64,000 nucleotides of DNA from contig JARLGJ010000063.1 of NCBI GenBank assembly GCA_031296105.1, positions 30,708 through 94,707 on the forward strand, read 5' to 3'. This DNA comes from Acidobacteriota bacterium. Lineage in GTDB: Bacteria > Acidobacteriota > Terriglobia > Terriglobales > Acidobacteriaceae. The notes under the pieces are model-generated. The model saw only the letters and a program-made list of their open reading frames with translations. It searched no databases and was not told the origin of the DNA. Of this stretch, positions 38,555 through 48,455 are shown piece after piece (the first letter of the stretch is position 1; each line of letters starts with the position of its first letter). The position numbers were made by a program, and so were the translations under genes.

Positions 38555-41500
38555 TTACGACTCCAACTCAGGATTCGGATTGCGCACGGCGGCCATGTAC
38601 GTCGTCCGCGGACGCGTGTTCAAGTCTTCCAGCAGGCCGTAGTTGCGCTGCATACTCTTCAGCTTCGACACGCGGCTCTCCGGATCGTTCAGGTCGCCGA
38701 AGACAATGGCGTCGGCCGGGCACGCCTGCTGGCAGGCGGTCAACACTTCTCCGTCGCGAACCTTGCGGTTCTGTTCTTCGGCGTTAATGCGGGCGTGCGT
38801 GATGCGCTGCACGCAGTAGGTGCACTTCTCCATCACGCCGCGGCTGCGCACGCTCACGTCAGGATTGCGCTGCAACTTCAACTGCGGCGTATCGAAATCC
38901 GAGAACAGCAGGAAGTTGAAGCGCCGCACCTTGTAGGGGCAGTTGTTGGAACAGTAGCGCGTGCCCACGCAGCGGTTATAGACCATGTCGTTCAGGCCCT
39001 CGCTGGAGTGAGCCGTGGCACCCACCGGGCAGACAATCTCGCACGGAGCGTTCTCGCACTGCTGACAGGGCACCGGCTGGAAGTACGTATTCGGATTGTC
39101 CGGCGTGCCCTCGTGGTAGTTATCCACGCGCAGCCAGTTCATGTGGCGACCGCGCTTGACCTGCTCCTTGCCGACGACAGCAATGTTGTTCTCCGACTGG
39201 CAGGCCACGGTGCAGGTCTTGCAGCCAATGCAGGAGTTCAGGTCGATGGCCATGCCCCACTTGTGGTCCTTGTACTCGTAGGGCTTATACATGGTCAGCC
39301 CCTCGGCGGGAGCTTCCACCATCTCGTGGGCAAAGCCGGGAGTCTTGATGAACTCTTCAAGGGTGGCGGCACGCACAATGGCGCGGCCTTCCATCGACTG
39401 ATGTCCCTGCGGCGAAGCCAGCCCGAAGTGCACGCCGGTCTTGGTCAACTTGACGCCGCCGGCAAAGGTCATCGCATCCGAGGTGCGCAACTTGTAGGCA
39501 TTGAAACCGATGCCCGTTCCTACGCGCCCCGCCTGCTCGCGTCCGTAGCCAAGCGTCAAGGTCACGGCGTCGTCAGGATGTCCAGGCGTCAGCCAGACGG
39601 CGGCCTTCACCTGGCGGCCATTCAACTGCACCAGCACTTCGTCTTCGGTCTTGATGCCCAGCTTCTTGCCGGTGTTCACGCTCATCAGCAAGGGATTGTC
39701 CCAGCAGACCTGGGTCATCGGCTTGGGCGTTTCCTGCAACCAGCCGTTGTTGGCAAAGCGTCCATCGTAGGTGGTGGCGTCGCGGCGGAAGATGATTTCG
39801 ATGCCGCCCGGCGTATCCATCTTTTGCAAAGGCGGCTGTGCGGGCGATGCGCTTACCGTTTTGACCGGCGCGGCCGAGTTCATCACAAAGCCATCGTGCA
39901 GCGAGCGGTTCCACCAAGCGCCAAAGTCCGATCCGCTGTATTTGGTCTTCCAGTAACGCTGCGTCAGCGCATAGCTGGTGGCCTCGTCCTGATTGGTCAG
40001 GAACTCGATCAGTTCGCTGGCGCTGTGTCCGTTGTAGAGCGGAGCAATCAGCGGCTGAATGAAGCTCACCGTGCCGTCGAAGCTGCGCGTGTCGCCCCAC
40101 TGCTCCAGGTAGTGCGTGCCATTCAACTGCCAGTGGCAATACTTCGCAGTCTCGTCGTTGTAAAGGCCAAGGTTGATCCGCAGCGGCACGCGATTCATCG
40201 CACCGAGGAAGTCCACATCGGACGGCGCGTCATACAGCGGATTCACGTCGAGCAGCAGCAGCATCTCTACTTTGTCCGACTTCATCTCGGCCACAAGCTG
40301 CTTGAGCTGTTCGACCTTGGGCACCCCGGCGTTGGCGTCGATCGGCTCAATGTAGTTCACCGTCTTGCCCACGGCGCCGAGCGCGGCGTTGATGCTGGCC
40401 ACCAGTGCGTGCGTCGCCGGAGTCTGGGCGTCACCGGCAATGACGATCACTTCGCCCTTGTGCTTCAGCAGATCCTTGGCCAGCGCACTGGCAAAGCGTT
40501 TATGCTCGGGGTGGAACTCGCCGCCGTACCAGTGTTGAACAATTCCCAGCTCCGAAGTTAGCGCCCGCGCGAAACCTTCCACCTCGCTGGCCTTCACGTG
40601 AATGCGATGATCGGCCTTGGCGCTCGTGTTGGTCGGCGAGCTCTCCACGGCGTAGAAGCGCAGCATCTCTTCCTTCAGCTCCGGACGCCGCCGCTGCGCA
40701 AACTGCCGCGCATATTTATGGAATCCCGGGAAGCCTGAAGAGAGGAAGTCGCCGTCCAGCGAGAGCACGATGCGCGCCTTGCTGAAGTCGTATACCGGCT
40801 CCACCGTCTGGCCAAAAGCAATCTGCATTCCGGCATAGAGGGTGTCCCGGTTCACGGCCTCCCACTGATACCACTTGGCGCCGGGATAGACCTTGAGAAA
40901 GTCCTGCATCTGCGCCGCAAACGACGGCGAGCTGGTTGCGCCGCTCAGCACGCGGATGCCGGCGCCGCCATTCGTCTTGGCCGCGCGAGCCACGCCGCGC
41001 AAGGTGTTCAGCACGTCGGGCCAGGAGCGCGTTTCGCCGATGTAACTGTTTGCCTGCATGCGGTCGGGATCGTACATTCCCAGCACGCTCGCCTGCGTGA
41101 AAACGTCCGTGCCGCCCAGGGAGGATGGATGCTGCGGGTTGCCCTCGATCTTGGTCGGGCGCCCCTCATGGCTCTCCACCAGCAGCCCCGTGCCATAGGC
41201 GCCCAAAGGCATGGCCGTGGCGTAGAACAGCGGCTTGCCGGGAACCATGTTGTTGGGCTGCTTGACGTAGGGGACGATCGCCTCCAGCGGCTGCTTGGTG
41301 CAGGCGCTGAGGCCGGCCAGCGCCAGCGAGGCGCCCATGATCTTCATGAAGTCGCGGCGCGAGCTTGTGTCGGTCCACTCCGAGGCATGCCGCGGAAACT
41401 CGCGGTGCAGCATCTCCTCGAACTCCGGCGTCTGCGCCAGCTCGTCCAAGGTGCGCCAGTAGCGCGGACCGCGGGCCTCGCTGAGTTTTTCGCGAACTTC

Positions 41501-41569
41501 CGCCAGCTCCAGCTTGCCCTTTTTGCTGGGACAAACATCCCCGTTTCCAGTTTTCTGCGCGTTGTCCAT
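38555..41569 (-). CDS. actB: alternative complex III iron-sulfur subunit ActB
   Basis: A 1004-residue large subunit with two parts. The first (to about 730) resembles a molybdopterin oxidoreductase but belongs to the ActB type that lacks the cofactor. The second is a ferredoxin-like unit with four cluster sites (CIGCKTCTVACQ, CQQCENAPCEIVCP, CVGTRYCSNNCP, CTYCVQRI plus ACQQACPADAI). SSRRDFMKIMGASLALAGLSAC (RR at 71-72, Cys90) is a twin-arginine-like lipoprotein signal located well inside the N-terminus. The ATG at 41569 has GGAAG upstream; an upstream frame to 41887 overlaps actA and is rejected. Confidence 0.95.
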   Translation of the reverse strand: MDNAQKTGNGDVCPSKKGKLELAEVREKLSEARGPRYWRTLDELAQTPEFEEMLHREFPRHASEWTDTSSRRDFMKIMGASLALAGLSACTKQPLEAIVPYVKQPNNMVPGKPLFYATAMPLGAYGTGLLVESHEGRPTKIEGNPQHPSSLGGTDVFTQASVLGMYDPDRMQANSYIGETRSWPDVLNTLRGVARAAKTNGGAGIRVLSGATSSPSFAAQMQDFLKVYPGAKWYQWEAVNRDTLYAGMQIAFGQTVEPVYDFSKARIVLSLDGDFLSSGFPGFHKYARQFAQRRRPELKEEMLRFYAVESSPTNTSAKADHRIHVKASEVEGFARALTSELGIVQHWYGGEFHPEHKRFASALAKDLLKHKGEVIVIAGDAQTPATHALVASINAALGAVGKTVNYIEPIDANAGVPKVEQLKQLVAEMKSDKVEMLLLLDVNPLYDAPSDVDFLGAMNRVPLRINLGLYNDETAKYCHWQLNGTHYLEQWGDTRSFDGTVSFIQPLIAPLYNGHSASELIEFLTNQDEATSYALTQRYWKTKYSGSDFGAWWNRSLHDGFVMNSAAPVKTVSASPAQPPLQKMDTPGGIEIIFRRDATTYDGRFANNGWLQETPKPMTQVCWDNPLLMSVNTGKKLGIKTEDEVLVQLNGRQVKAAVWLTPGHPDDAVTLTLGYGREQAGRVGTGIGFNAYKLRTSDAMTFAGGVKLTKTGVHFGLASPQGHQSMEGRAIVRAATLEEFIKTPGFAHEMVEAPAEGLTMYKPYEYKDHKWGMAIDLNSCIGCKTCTVACQSENNIAVVGKEQVKRGRHMNWLRVDNYHEGTPDNPNTYFQPVPCQQCENAPCEIVCPVGATAHSSEGLNDMVYNRCVGTRYCSNNCPYKVRRFNFLLFSDFDTPQLKLQRNPDVSVRSRGVMEKCTYCVQRITHARINAEEQNRKVRDGEVLTACQQACPADAIVFGDLNDPESRVSKLKSMQRNYGLLEDLNTRPRTTYMAAVRNPNPELES

Positions 41570-41613
41570 TCGCTTCGCTTCCACTTGTCGTTTCTCTGCC
41601 TGTCCGCCTGGAA

Positions 41614-42372
41614 CTACCTGTGGCAGGTGTTGCAACTGGTAATGTCGCGCGGCGAGCGCACGTGGTTGACCGCAGCCAGATACGTTCCCAGTCCGTCGGG
41701 ACCGGTCTGACTGGTAAAGGTCTTGTACGTGTTGCCTTCGCGGATGGTCACCGGGTGCGAGTCGCTCGGCTCCTGGTAAGCCATGTTGAATATCTGATCG
41801 CCCATCGTGGCCGGATTCTTCGGATCTTCCTTCACGTAGTGCGGGCGCAAATTCTTGGCTGGATCGCGATGGCAGTTCAAACACCACTCCATCTGCAAGG
41901 ACGCCTGGTTATACATCAAAGGCATCTGGTCCACCCGTCCGTGACAGGTATTGCAGCCCACGCCCTTATTCACGTGAATGCTGTGGTCGAAATACACAAA
42001 GTCCGGCAGGTCGTTGGCCCGCGTCCACACCAGGCTCTTGCCGGTGCGCAGGCTTTCGCGAACCGGCTCCAGCATGGGCGCCGCCGTCCAAATCTGCGAG
42101 TGGCAATTCATGCAGGTGCGCGTGGGCGGAATGCCGGCAAAGCCGCTGACCTCTACCGTGGTGTGGCAGTAGCGGCAGTCAATCCCCAGTCCGGCGACAT
42201 GGTGCTGGTGCGGAAAGGGAACGGGCTGCGGCCGGGCTACTCCGGCATAGGTGAAGTAGGGCGAACGTTGCAACTGCAAGGCCGCCCAAAGAAGACCTAC
42301 CACCAGGATTAAGCCGCCCAGGATCGAGGCCTTCGCAATCGAATTGGCACTGCGATGAAAGATCTGCGCCAT
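41614..42372 (-). CDS. actA: alternative complex III pentaheme cytochrome c ActA
   Basis: A 252-residue multiheme cytochrome c with five CxxCH motifs: CRYCH, CMNCH, CNTCH, CLNCH and a final CNTCH at the C-terminus. An N-terminal membrane segment (ILGGLILVVGLLWAALQL) anchors it. The heme chain passes electrons from the iron-sulfur subunit ActB to ActE and on to the oxidase. First gene of the operon; actB follows after 44 nt. Confidence 0.95.
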   Translation of the reverse strand: MAQIFHRSANSIAKASILGGLILVVGLLWAALQLQRSPYFTYAGVARPQPVPFPHQHHVAGLGIDCRYCHTTVEVSGFAGIPPTRTCMNCHSQIWTAAPMLEPVRESLRTGKSLVWTRANDLPDFVYFDHSIHVNKGVGCNTCHGRVDQMPLMYNQASLQMEWCLNCHRDPAKNLRPHYVKEDPKNPATMGDQIFNMAYQEPSDSHPVTIREGNTYKTFTSQTGPDGLGTYLAAVNHVRSPRDITSCNTCHR

Positions 42373-42870
42373 GTTTGGAAACTATCCGTCCCGTCTCCGG
42401 CTGCCGTACCTGGTGCGGTTTCCTGCGGTCGCCGCAAAAATCCCGCGGCGGCGATTCCCTCTGCACCCAGGCCCGACGGCCGAGCCGTCCCTTGACTGTG
42501 ATTGATGACCGGAATATTTGTGACTATTGTCACGAGAACTAAGGATTATAGCAGGAGGAATTGCCCCGAGATGCTCAAGTTGCAAGAAATGATTTGTCGG
42601 GAAATGACAGAGGGGAATACCGTTTGGAAATGGGCGGCTGCCCAAGTTGAGGCGACACTGTCCGTATTCAGAACTCGACTGCGGCTTGCCAAAAGCCATC
42701 CTCAATCGCACCTTTCTGCCGGATCCCACACACCGTGTTAAGTAAGAGATGCTGGAAGTTAAAATTTTTACTCAGAATTTGTGAATAGAAATTGCGATGC
42801 TCTACAACAAAGTAATAAGTATTTCTGATACGGAATGACGTCCAAGGCCGGATGACGGCAAGCAGGCTAT
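42373..42870. other. intergenic region upstream of the act-cta operon
   Basis: About 500 nt with no confident gene. It must contain the promoter of the act operon on the minus strand. A weak candidate small frame on the plus strand is listed separately. I saw no repeat or tRNA. Confidence 0.5.
42571..42741 (+). CDS. possible small peptide gene, low support
   Basis: A 56-codon frame opposite to its neighbours, preceded by AGGAGG but with a long 12-nt spacer to the ATG. It shows no recognisable domain or codon signature. Listed because of the ribosome binding site only; it may be a coincidence. Confidence 0.15.
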   Translation: MLKLQEMICREMTEGNTVWKWAAAQVEATLSVFRTRLRLAKSHPQSHLSAGSHTPC

Positions 42871-42898
42871 AAAAACAAGGCGCAGCCAAAGCCGCGCC
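42871..42898 (-). terminator. intrinsic terminator after the TonB-domain gene
   Basis: On the minus strand an 8-bp stem (one G-U pair) GGCGCGGC/GCTGCGCC with a TTTG loop is followed by TTGTTTTT, 30 nt past the stop codon. Confidence 0.9.
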
Positions 42899-42927
42899 CT
42901 GCTCCCTAAACCGGTTTGGTGAATGAC

Positions 42928-43350
42928 TTACATGCCGAGATAGAAATCCACGGTCACTTCCAGCTTCACCGCGATGGGCTCGCCGTCCTTTTCCGCCGGA
43001 CTGTAGCGCCACTCCTTCACCGCCGCCACCGCGTTTTCATCCAGACCGTGCCCTATTCCCTTTACAACCTTGGCGTCCACGACCTCACCCTTTTTGTTGA
43101 TCACGATCTGTAAGGTGACCTGGCCTTCAATCTTTAGCTTTTTCGCTTCCGGCGTGTATTCCGGCGTGGCCACTTCGCGCAGCCGCGGTGGCGTAATTTC
43201 ATCCGTCACTTCCACGGCACTGGCCGCAGCTTGCTGCGCCTCCGGAGCAGTGGCTTTGGCCAGAGCGCTTTTGCTCTGCGCGAAAGCCACGCCGGTCATC
43301 AAACCCAGACAAATCAACAACGGGACTTTGGCCAACATGATGCGTTTCAT
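42928..43350 (-). CDS. periplasmic TonB C-terminal-domain protein
   Basis: A 140-residue protein with a signal peptide (MKRIMLAKVPLLICLGLMTGVAFAQ) and one TonB-C domain: REVATPEYTPEAKKLKIEGQV, LQIVINKKGEVVDAKVVKGIG and AVAAVKEWRYSPAEKDGEPIAV are typical. Without the long N-terminal anchor of TonB it cannot energise a receptor alone; stand-alone periplasmic TonB-C proteins are frequent in acidobacteria. The ATG at 43350 has GGAGG about 8 nt upstream. A terminator follows it. Confidence 0.85.
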   Translation of the reverse strand: MKRIMLAKVPLLICLGLMTGVAFAQSKSALAKATAPEAQQAAASAVEVTDEITPPRLREVATPEYTPEAKKLKIEGQVTLQIVINKKGEVVDAKVVKGIGHGLDENAVAAVKEWRYSPAEKDGEPIAVKLEVTVDFYLGM

Positions 43351-43491
43351 GACGCGCCTCCCTCGCCGCAAAGATGATTTGCCGTGCGGCAAAGTTCGCC
43401 AGTATTTCACCCCCCGGGCGCTTGCCCTTGCAGTGACATAGCGCACACTCCTTGGCCCGTTGTAGGCGTATTCCCGCCCGCGTAAGGCCGC

Positions 43492-44835
43492 CTACCGCGC
43501 GCCGCCAATCTTGTTCAGCATGATCTGGATAATCTTCTGATCGACCACCTCCATGGATCGACCCAGTTCGGCCAGGTTGCGGATGGTTTGCTCCGCGGTG
43601 GGAGCCACAATGCCGTTATCGTCCGGCACCTCGGCCTTTTGCATGGCCAGCCGCGCCGAGCGCGCCGCCGTCTCCGATGCGTTGCTCACCTTCAGCGCGC
43701 AGCCCACTTTGGCTCCGTCGCAGATCATGCCGGTCAGCGAGGCAGCCATGATTTTGATCGCCCGCTCGACTTCCTCAACGCCACCGCCCATGGCATAGAC
43801 CACGCCGCAGGAGGCTCCCACACCGGCCTTAATCGCCACGCCGCATAAGGCCGACAGGTAGCCTATGTGTCCCGTCATGTACATCGTTACCAGGTGCGAG
43901 AGTGCCAGCGCGCGCAGCATCCGCGCCTCCGGGACCGCATGGCTCTGCGCGTAGGCAACCGCGGGAATGGTGGCGATAATTCCCTGATTGCCCGAGCCCG
44001 CCGAGGTCATGATCTCCACCGGATAACCTGACATGCGAGCGTCGCTGCCGGCGGCCGTAAGGCTGGCCAGGTGCTGGGCAAAGCTGTTCGTGTCCTCGTC
44101 CACCGTGCCCCAGAAACCGGCGGCCACGCCCATGGGACGCGAGAGTCCGGCGTGACAGGCTGCCAGGTTCATCTCCACCGTGCGGCGCAGCAGGGTTTCC
44201 GTTTCCGGAGGCAAGTCTTCCACCATGGCCACCAGGTCTGCCACGGTCAGTTCACGCAGGGCCGCCAGCTCCGGCGATAGCCCGCCGTCTTGTTCTGCGC
44301 CATCACTGCCAAAAAGGATCTTTCCATCGCGCCGCAGACAAACAATCTTGGAGTGCTCGTCGCGCAGAATGCTGACGCCGGTGTGTCCGACGCACTCGAC
44401 TTCCACTTCGATATACAGGTCCGAGGGTGCTTCGTGCGCAATCTCCACCGCGACGGTGCCGCGGGCCATCAGGGCCTCCGCGCGCATAATCTTTTCGGCA
44501 TCGATTGCGGCAAACAGCCCCATGCCCTGCCGCGGATCGCAGAGCACCCCAAGTGCAGCGGACATGACGATGCCTTTATGACCGTTGGCGTTGGGAATCA
44601 GAATGGCAAAGGTGTTTTTGAAGATGTTGCGGCTGACGCGCACGCGGAGGGAGCGAACCGAGTCCGGCGCCGGACAGCATCGCGGGGAAGCATCTCCTGG
44701 AATCCATCCTTCGGCGGCCCACACAGCGGCGGAAGCAGCCAGTGCGACCGCGACAGGTTCGGTGCAGCCAAGAGCAGGTTTCAGGGTGTACTGAAGAAGG
44801 CGGTCCAGCGAGGGTAGCGTCTGCGGGGTACTCAC
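43492..44835 (-). CDS. CyuA/UPF0597-type L-cysteine desulfidase or serine dehydratase-like protein
   Basis: A 447-residue protein of the L-serine dehydratase-like superfamily with a likely [4Fe-4S] centre. GCTEPVAVALAASAAV begins the protein core, MTSAGSGNQGIIATIPAVAYA is the second signature, and ALCGVAIKAGVGASCGVVYAMGG with GMICDGAKVGCALKV supplies the cysteines. Family members degrade cysteine to sulfide, ammonia and pyruvate; the true substrate here is inferred. The GTG start at 44835 is chosen because the frame upstream runs through rplQ. It follows rplQ, separated by a terminator. Confidence 0.83.
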   Translation of the reverse strand: MSTPQTLPSLDRLLQYTLKPALGCTEPVAVALAASAAVWAAEGWIPGDASPRCCPAPDSVRSLRVRVSRNIFKNTFAILIPNANGHKGIVMSAALGVLCDPRQGMGLFAAIDAEKIMRAEALMARGTVAVEIAHEAPSDLYIEVEVECVGHTGVSILRDEHSKIVCLRRDGKILFGSDGAEQDGGLSPELAALRELTVADLVAMVEDLPPETETLLRRTVEMNLAACHAGLSRPMGVAAGFWGTVDEDTNSFAQHLASLTAAGSDARMSGYPVEIMTSAGSGNQGIIATIPAVAYAQSHAVPEARMLRALALSHLVTMYMTGHIGYLSALCGVAIKAGVGASCGVVYAMGGGVEEVERAIKIMAASLTGMICDGAKVGCALKVSNASETAARSARLAMQKAEVPDDNGIVAPTAEQTIRNLAELGRSMEVVDQKIIQIMLNKIGGAR

Positions 44836-44882
44836 CTGGCTATTGTAGGGCAAGGCCTCAGGGATGGACGAATTGTGCGGAC

Positions 44883-44915
44883 AAAGAAAATGCGCGCCCA
44901 AAATCGGACGCGCAT
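44883..44915 (-). terminator. intrinsic terminator ending the ribosomal superoperon after rplQ
   Basis: On the minus strand the 7-bp stem ATGCGCG/CGCGCAT, extended inside by CC/GG, is followed by TTTCTTTG. It lies 42 nt past the rplQ stop. Confidence 0.85.
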
Positions 44916-44956
44916 AAACTTCCGCTCCGGCCGTAACCGGGGTGGGGTAAATCGAG

Positions 44957-45451
44957 TTATGCCTTCGGCTCTTCGCCGCCCTCGGGGGCAGCGCTGCCCT
45001 CCGCCGGCTGCTGCGCTTCGAGGGCCTTGCGGTTTTCCTCGGCACGCTTGGCACGCGCTTCGGCACGCTTTTCGCGCTTGTCATCGATGGTCTTCTCGCT
45101 GCCGAGAATTTCGATGAAAGCCTTGGCGCCACCGTCTCCCTTGCGGAAGCCGGTGAGAATGATGCGGGTGTATCCGCCATCACGGTCGCCGAAACGCGGC
45201 CCGACGGTGTTGAACAGCTTGTCCACCGCATCGGGCGTCATAAGGTATGCCGCGGCCAGGCGGCGGTTTGCGACTCCACCCTTTTTGCCAAGAGTAATCA
45301 TCTTCTCGACGTGGGGCTTGATCGCCTTGGCCTTGGTAACGGTGGTCTCGATGCGCTCCTCGAGGATCAGTGAGGTGACGAGATTCCGCAGCAAAGCGCG
45401 CCGGTGGGAAGTATTCCGGCCCAGTTTCCATCCTGCTACACGATGACGCAT
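44957..45451 (-). CDS. rplQ: 50S ribosomal protein L17
   Basis: A 164-residue ribosomal protein near the exit tunnel. The conserved core is RHRVAGWKLGRNTSHRRALLRNL and TTVTKAKAIKPHVEKMITL. The C-terminus carries an extra charged tail of about 40 residues rich in Ala, Glu and Arg after GSEKTIDDKREK, longer than E. coli L17 (127 residues). Last gene of the alpha operon before the terminator. Confidence 0.97.
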   Translation of the reverse strand: MRHRVAGWKLGRNTSHRRALLRNLVTSLILEERIETTVTKAKAIKPHVEKMITLGKKGGVANRRLAAAYLMTPDAVDKLFNTVGPRFGDRDGGYTRIILTGFRKGDGGAKAFIEILGSEKTIDDKREKRAEARAKRAEENRKALEAQQPAEGSAAPEGGEEPKA

Positions 45452-45553
45452 AACGTATTCCTTGATCGTGCCGGAATCGCTCCCGGCTGAACTTGTTCAC
45501 CCGGACGCGCCGGGTGAAGTGCGCGGGCCGCCGCGGGGCGGCCCAGGCAAATA

Positions 45554-46603
45554 CTAGAAGCCCGAGTTCGGTTCGCCAGGTCCGCCAAACGAAGGCGGAA
45601 GGCTGGAACCCATGGTCGTCTGGCTGGTGGCCACCGCGTTGCCGTGCTCGTCGATCTTCATGCCCAGCCCGAGGCCCATCGAGGAAAGGATTTCCTTGAT
45701 CTCGTTGAGCGACTTGCGGCCGAAGTTCTTCGTCTTCAGCATTTCGGCTTCGGTCTTCTGCACCAGCTCGCCAATGGTCTGGATGTTCGCGTTCTTCAGG
45801 CAGTTGTAGCTGCGCACGCTAAGTTCCAGTTCCTCCACCGAACGGTTCAGATTCTCGTTGCGGATCTCCGGCTTGCTGTCCGTGGCGGTGCCGACGGCTT
45901 CCACTTCCTCTTCAAAGTTGATGAAGATGTTCATGTGGTCCTTCAGCAGCTTGGCGGCCAGTCCCAGCGAATCCTGCGGAGTGACTGAACCGTTGGTCCA
46001 AATTTCCAGCGCCAGCTTGTCGTAATCAGTGATCTGGCCCAGACGGGCCGCTTCCACCGAGTAGTTGACCTTGCGCACCGGCGAGTGCACCGAGTCGATG
46101 GGAATGAAGCCCAGTCCCAGATCCTCATCGAAGTTCTTGTCGGCCGAAACGTAGCCGCGCCCCTTCTTCAGGCGCATCTCCATTTCGATCCGGCCGCCTT
46201 CGCTGACCGTGCAGATGTACACGTCCTTGTCCAGCACCTCGACGTCGCCATCGGCTTCAATCATGCCGCTGGTGATGACGCCCGGCTGGTCGGCGCGCAG
46301 ATAAATCATCTTCGGCGCGTCGCCCGCCAGTTTGAACGGGACCTGCTTGAGGTTCAGGATGATGTCGGTGGCATCTTCGACGACACCGGGGATGGACTGG
46401 AACTCGTGCAGCACGCCCTCGATCTTGACCGCGGTGATGGCCGCGCCCTCAATGGAGGACAGCAGCACGCGCCGCAGCGCATTGCCGATGGTGGTACCGA
46501 AACCGCGCTCGAACGGCTGCGCCCAGAAGTGACCGTACTTGTCAGTCAGCGATTCAGAATCCATCGCCAGGCGCTTAGGCTTTTGAAAACCCTTCCAGAG
46601 CAT
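45554..46603 (-). CDS. rpoA: DNA-directed RNA polymerase subunit alpha
   Basis: A 349-residue assembly and promoter-contact subunit. The N-terminal domain starts [12 protein letters not shown] and has [20 protein letters not shown]; the C-terminal domain has [23 protein letters not shown] and [15 protein letters not shown], which bind DNA and activators. Start at 46603 because the GAGGAGA site is 7 nt upstream; an additional 16 upstream codons are not conserved. The C-terminal tail is Gly/Ser/Pro-rich. A strong perfect hairpin lies 80-106 nt upstream. Confidence 0.98.
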   Translation of the reverse strand: MLWKGFQKPKRLAMDSESLTDKYGHFWAQPFERGFGTTIGNALRRVLLSSIEGAAITAVKIEGVLHEFQSIPGVVEDATDIILNLKQVPFKLAGDAPKMIYLRADQPGVITSGMIEADGDVEVLDKDVYICTVSEGGRIEMEMRLKKGRGYVSADKNFDEDLGLGFIPIDSVHSPVRKVNYSVEAARLGQITDYDKLALEIWTNGSVTPQDSLGLAAKLLKDHMNIFINFEEEVEAVGTATDSKPEIRNENLNRSVEELELSVRSYNCLKNANIQTIGELVQKTEAEMLKTKNFGRKSLNEIKEILSSMGLGLGMKIDEHGNAVATSQTTMGSSLPPSFGGPGEPNSGF

Positions 46604-46682
46604 TGTTGTCTCCTCGTTCTTCGTCCGTTTGGCACTGCCGCGCCGCAGCACGGCCAGGCTGGTCTGGTACGAATTAGGATGG

Positions 46683-46709
46683 TGCGGCAGCCCTTGTCAG
46701 GCTGCCGCA
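46683..46709 (-). other. perfect hairpin in the rpsD-rpoA spacer
   Basis: A 10-bp perfect stem TGCGGCAGCC/GGCTGCCGCA with a 7-nt loop and no U-tract. It could be an S4 binding or RNA-processing site. Confidence 0.6.
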
Positions 46710-46772
46710 GATATTGTTTCGCCGGCGCGCGGAACGTTCCGTGCCGCCGGCCGCCAAGATCCGCAGCAATAA

Positions 46773-47402
46773 CTACTTGCTGTAGAGTTCGACGATGAGC
46801 TGCTCGTTGACGGGCAGGTTGATCTCTTCGCGCCTCGGCAGGGCAAGAACCTTCCCCTTGAAGTTATCGCGATCGATTTCCAGCCAGGTCGGGGCCGTCT
46901 GGTGCAAAGCAAATTCCTTCGCCGCCTCCAGAATCACCAGTTTCTTGCTGGCTTCGCGCACCGAAATTTCTTCGCCCACGTTCACCTGGAACGAGGGGAT
47001 GTTGACCTTGCGGCCGTTTACCGCGATGTGGCCGTGACGCACCAGTTGGCGCGCCTGGCGCCGGGCAACTGCAAAGCCCAGACGATAGACCACGGAATCG
47101 AGACGGCGCTCAAGCTGCTGCAACAGGACTTCGCCCGTGACGCCCTTGGCGCGAGCAGCCTTCTCGAAATAATTGCGGAACTGGCCTTCCTGCGCAAAGT
47201 ACATGCGCTTGGCCTTCTGCTTTTCGCGCAGTTGCAGGCCATAGCCCACAATCTTCGCTTTGCGATCCTTGCCGTGCTGGCCGGGCGCAAAGTTGCGCTT
47301 CTCGACCGGGCACTTCTCCATAAAGCACTTCGCGCCCTTGAGGAAGAGTTTCGTCCCCTCGCGGCGGCAAAGGCGGCACACTGCATCTTTATAGCGAGCC
47401 AA
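46773..47402 (-). CDS. rpsD: 30S ribosomal protein S4
   Basis: A 209-residue primary rRNA-binding protein, also a translational repressor of the alpha operon in enteric bacteria. [35 protein letters not shown] and [22 protein letters not shown] (the S4 RNA-binding domain) are intact. The N-terminal CxxC pair (CRLC) and a later CF.EKC suggest the zinc-binding C+ form. Confidence 0.98.
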   Translation of the reverse strand: MARYKDAVCRLCRREGTKLFLKGAKCFMEKCPVEKRNFAPGQHGKDRKAKIVGYGLQLREKQKAKRMYFAQEGQFRNYFEKAARAKGVTGEVLLQQLERRLDSVVYRLGFAVARRQARQLVRHGHIAVNGRKVNIPSFQVNVGEEISVREASKKLVILEAAKEFALHQTAPTWLEIDRDNFKGKVLALPRREEINLPVNEQLIVELYSK

Positions 47403-47536
47403 CTTGTGTCTCCTTCAGTCTGGGAGCGGTTTACGGGAGTTGGAATCCTGTCCTTCCCGCTCGAATCTTTGTCAGCCGGCCCGGGCCCATTGCCCTGCCG
47501 GAGGGCCGCAAGTTCATGCGGCGCGCACGCAATCCA

Positions 47537-47965
47537 TCAGACGCGGCGCTTTTTGGGCGGACGGCAGCCGTTGTGCGGAACCGGCGTGATGTCCTTGATG
47601 CTCTTCACTTCAATGCCTGCCGCAGCCAAAGCGCGGATGGCGGATTCGCGGCCTGAGCCGGGCCCCGAAACGCGAACATCGACGCTGCGCAGACCGTGGT
47701 CGCGAGCCGTGTTGGCGGCATTCATTGCGGCCTGCTGCGCGGCAAACGGAGTGCCCTTGCGCGAACCGCGGAAACCCAGCGAACCAGAGCTTTTCCACGA
47801 GATCACATTCCCCGAGGGATCGCTGATGGTAACGATGGTGTTGTTGAAGGACGCGGTGATAACCACAAGCCCATGCGGGATGTGCTTCCGCTCCTTTTTC
47901 TTGAACTTCTTGGACTTACCCTTCTTATCCGGCGCGTTCGCGCCGGCAGCTGCTGCTTTTGCCAT
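47537..47965 (-). CDS. rpsK: 30S ribosomal protein S11
   Basis: A 142-residue protein of the 30S platform near the Shine-Dalgarno helix. [22 protein letters not shown] and [17 protein letters not shown] are conserved, as is [11 protein letters not shown] at the C-terminus. The first 25 residues are Lys/Ala-rich, as in many species. Confidence 0.98.
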   Translation of the reverse strand: MAKAAAAGANAPDKKGKSKKFKKKERKHIPHGLVVITASFNNTIVTISDPSGNVISWKSSGSLGFRGSRKGTPFAAQQAAMNAANTARDHGLRSVDVRVSGPGSGRESAIRALAAAGIEVKSIKDITPVPHNGCRPPKKRRV

Positions 47966-48047
47966 ATTCCGTTCTCAATTCCTGTTCCGGGTTGCCAGCA
48001 TGGCGTCCCTCAACGCGCGGGGAACGCAAACCTGGCGGCCGGCGAGT

Positions 48048-48428
48048 TTACTTCGTCGCCTTTTTCTTACCGGCCACCGTTCCCTTGCGCGGACCCTTGC
48101 GGGTACGGGCATTGGTGTGCGTGCGCTGTCCGCGAACGGGCAGGCTGCGGCGGTGACGGTTGCCGCGATACGAGCCGATTTCAATGAGCCGCTTGATGTA
48201 GAGCGAGATTTCCTTGCGCAGATCGCCTTCAACCTGCCCCTCGTTCTCAATCACCTGACGGATGCGGTTCACTTCCTCTTCGCTCAGGTCCTGGATCTTC
48301 TTGATCGGATCCACCGTGGCCGCGGCAAGAATCTTCAACGCCCTCGGCTGGCCGATTCCGTAGATGTAAGTAAGCGCGATGCGTGCCTGCTTGTTGCGGG
48401 GCAGATCGACGCCAGCAATACGAGCCAT
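48048..48428 (-). CDS. rpsM: 30S ribosomal protein S13
   Basis: A 126-residue 30S head protein contacting the P-site tRNA and L5. [37 protein letters not shown] and [16 protein letters not shown] are conserved. Normal length. Confidence 0.98.
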   Translation of the reverse strand: MARIAGVDLPRNKQARIALTYIYGIGQPRALKILAAATVDPIKKIQDLSEEEVNRIRQVIENEGQVEGDLRKEISLYIKRLIEIGSYRGNRHRRSLPVRGQRTHTNARTRKGPRKGTVAGKKKATK

Positions 48429-48455
48429 GTCCTACTCCTGGTTGCGCAGACCGGG

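Noticed and set aside
38165..40561. A 798-codon plus-strand open frame across actC and actB
   Set aside because: A shadow of the real genes; the translated sequence has no recognisable domain and no ribosome binding site.
41570..41887. An N-terminal extension of actB up to 41887
   Set aside because: It overlaps actA in another frame; the conserved protein begins at MDNAQK.
45231..45552. An extended start for the CyuA-type gene upstream to 45231
   Set aside because: The extra region runs through rplQ in another frame and is not similar to the family; the GTG at 44835 fits.
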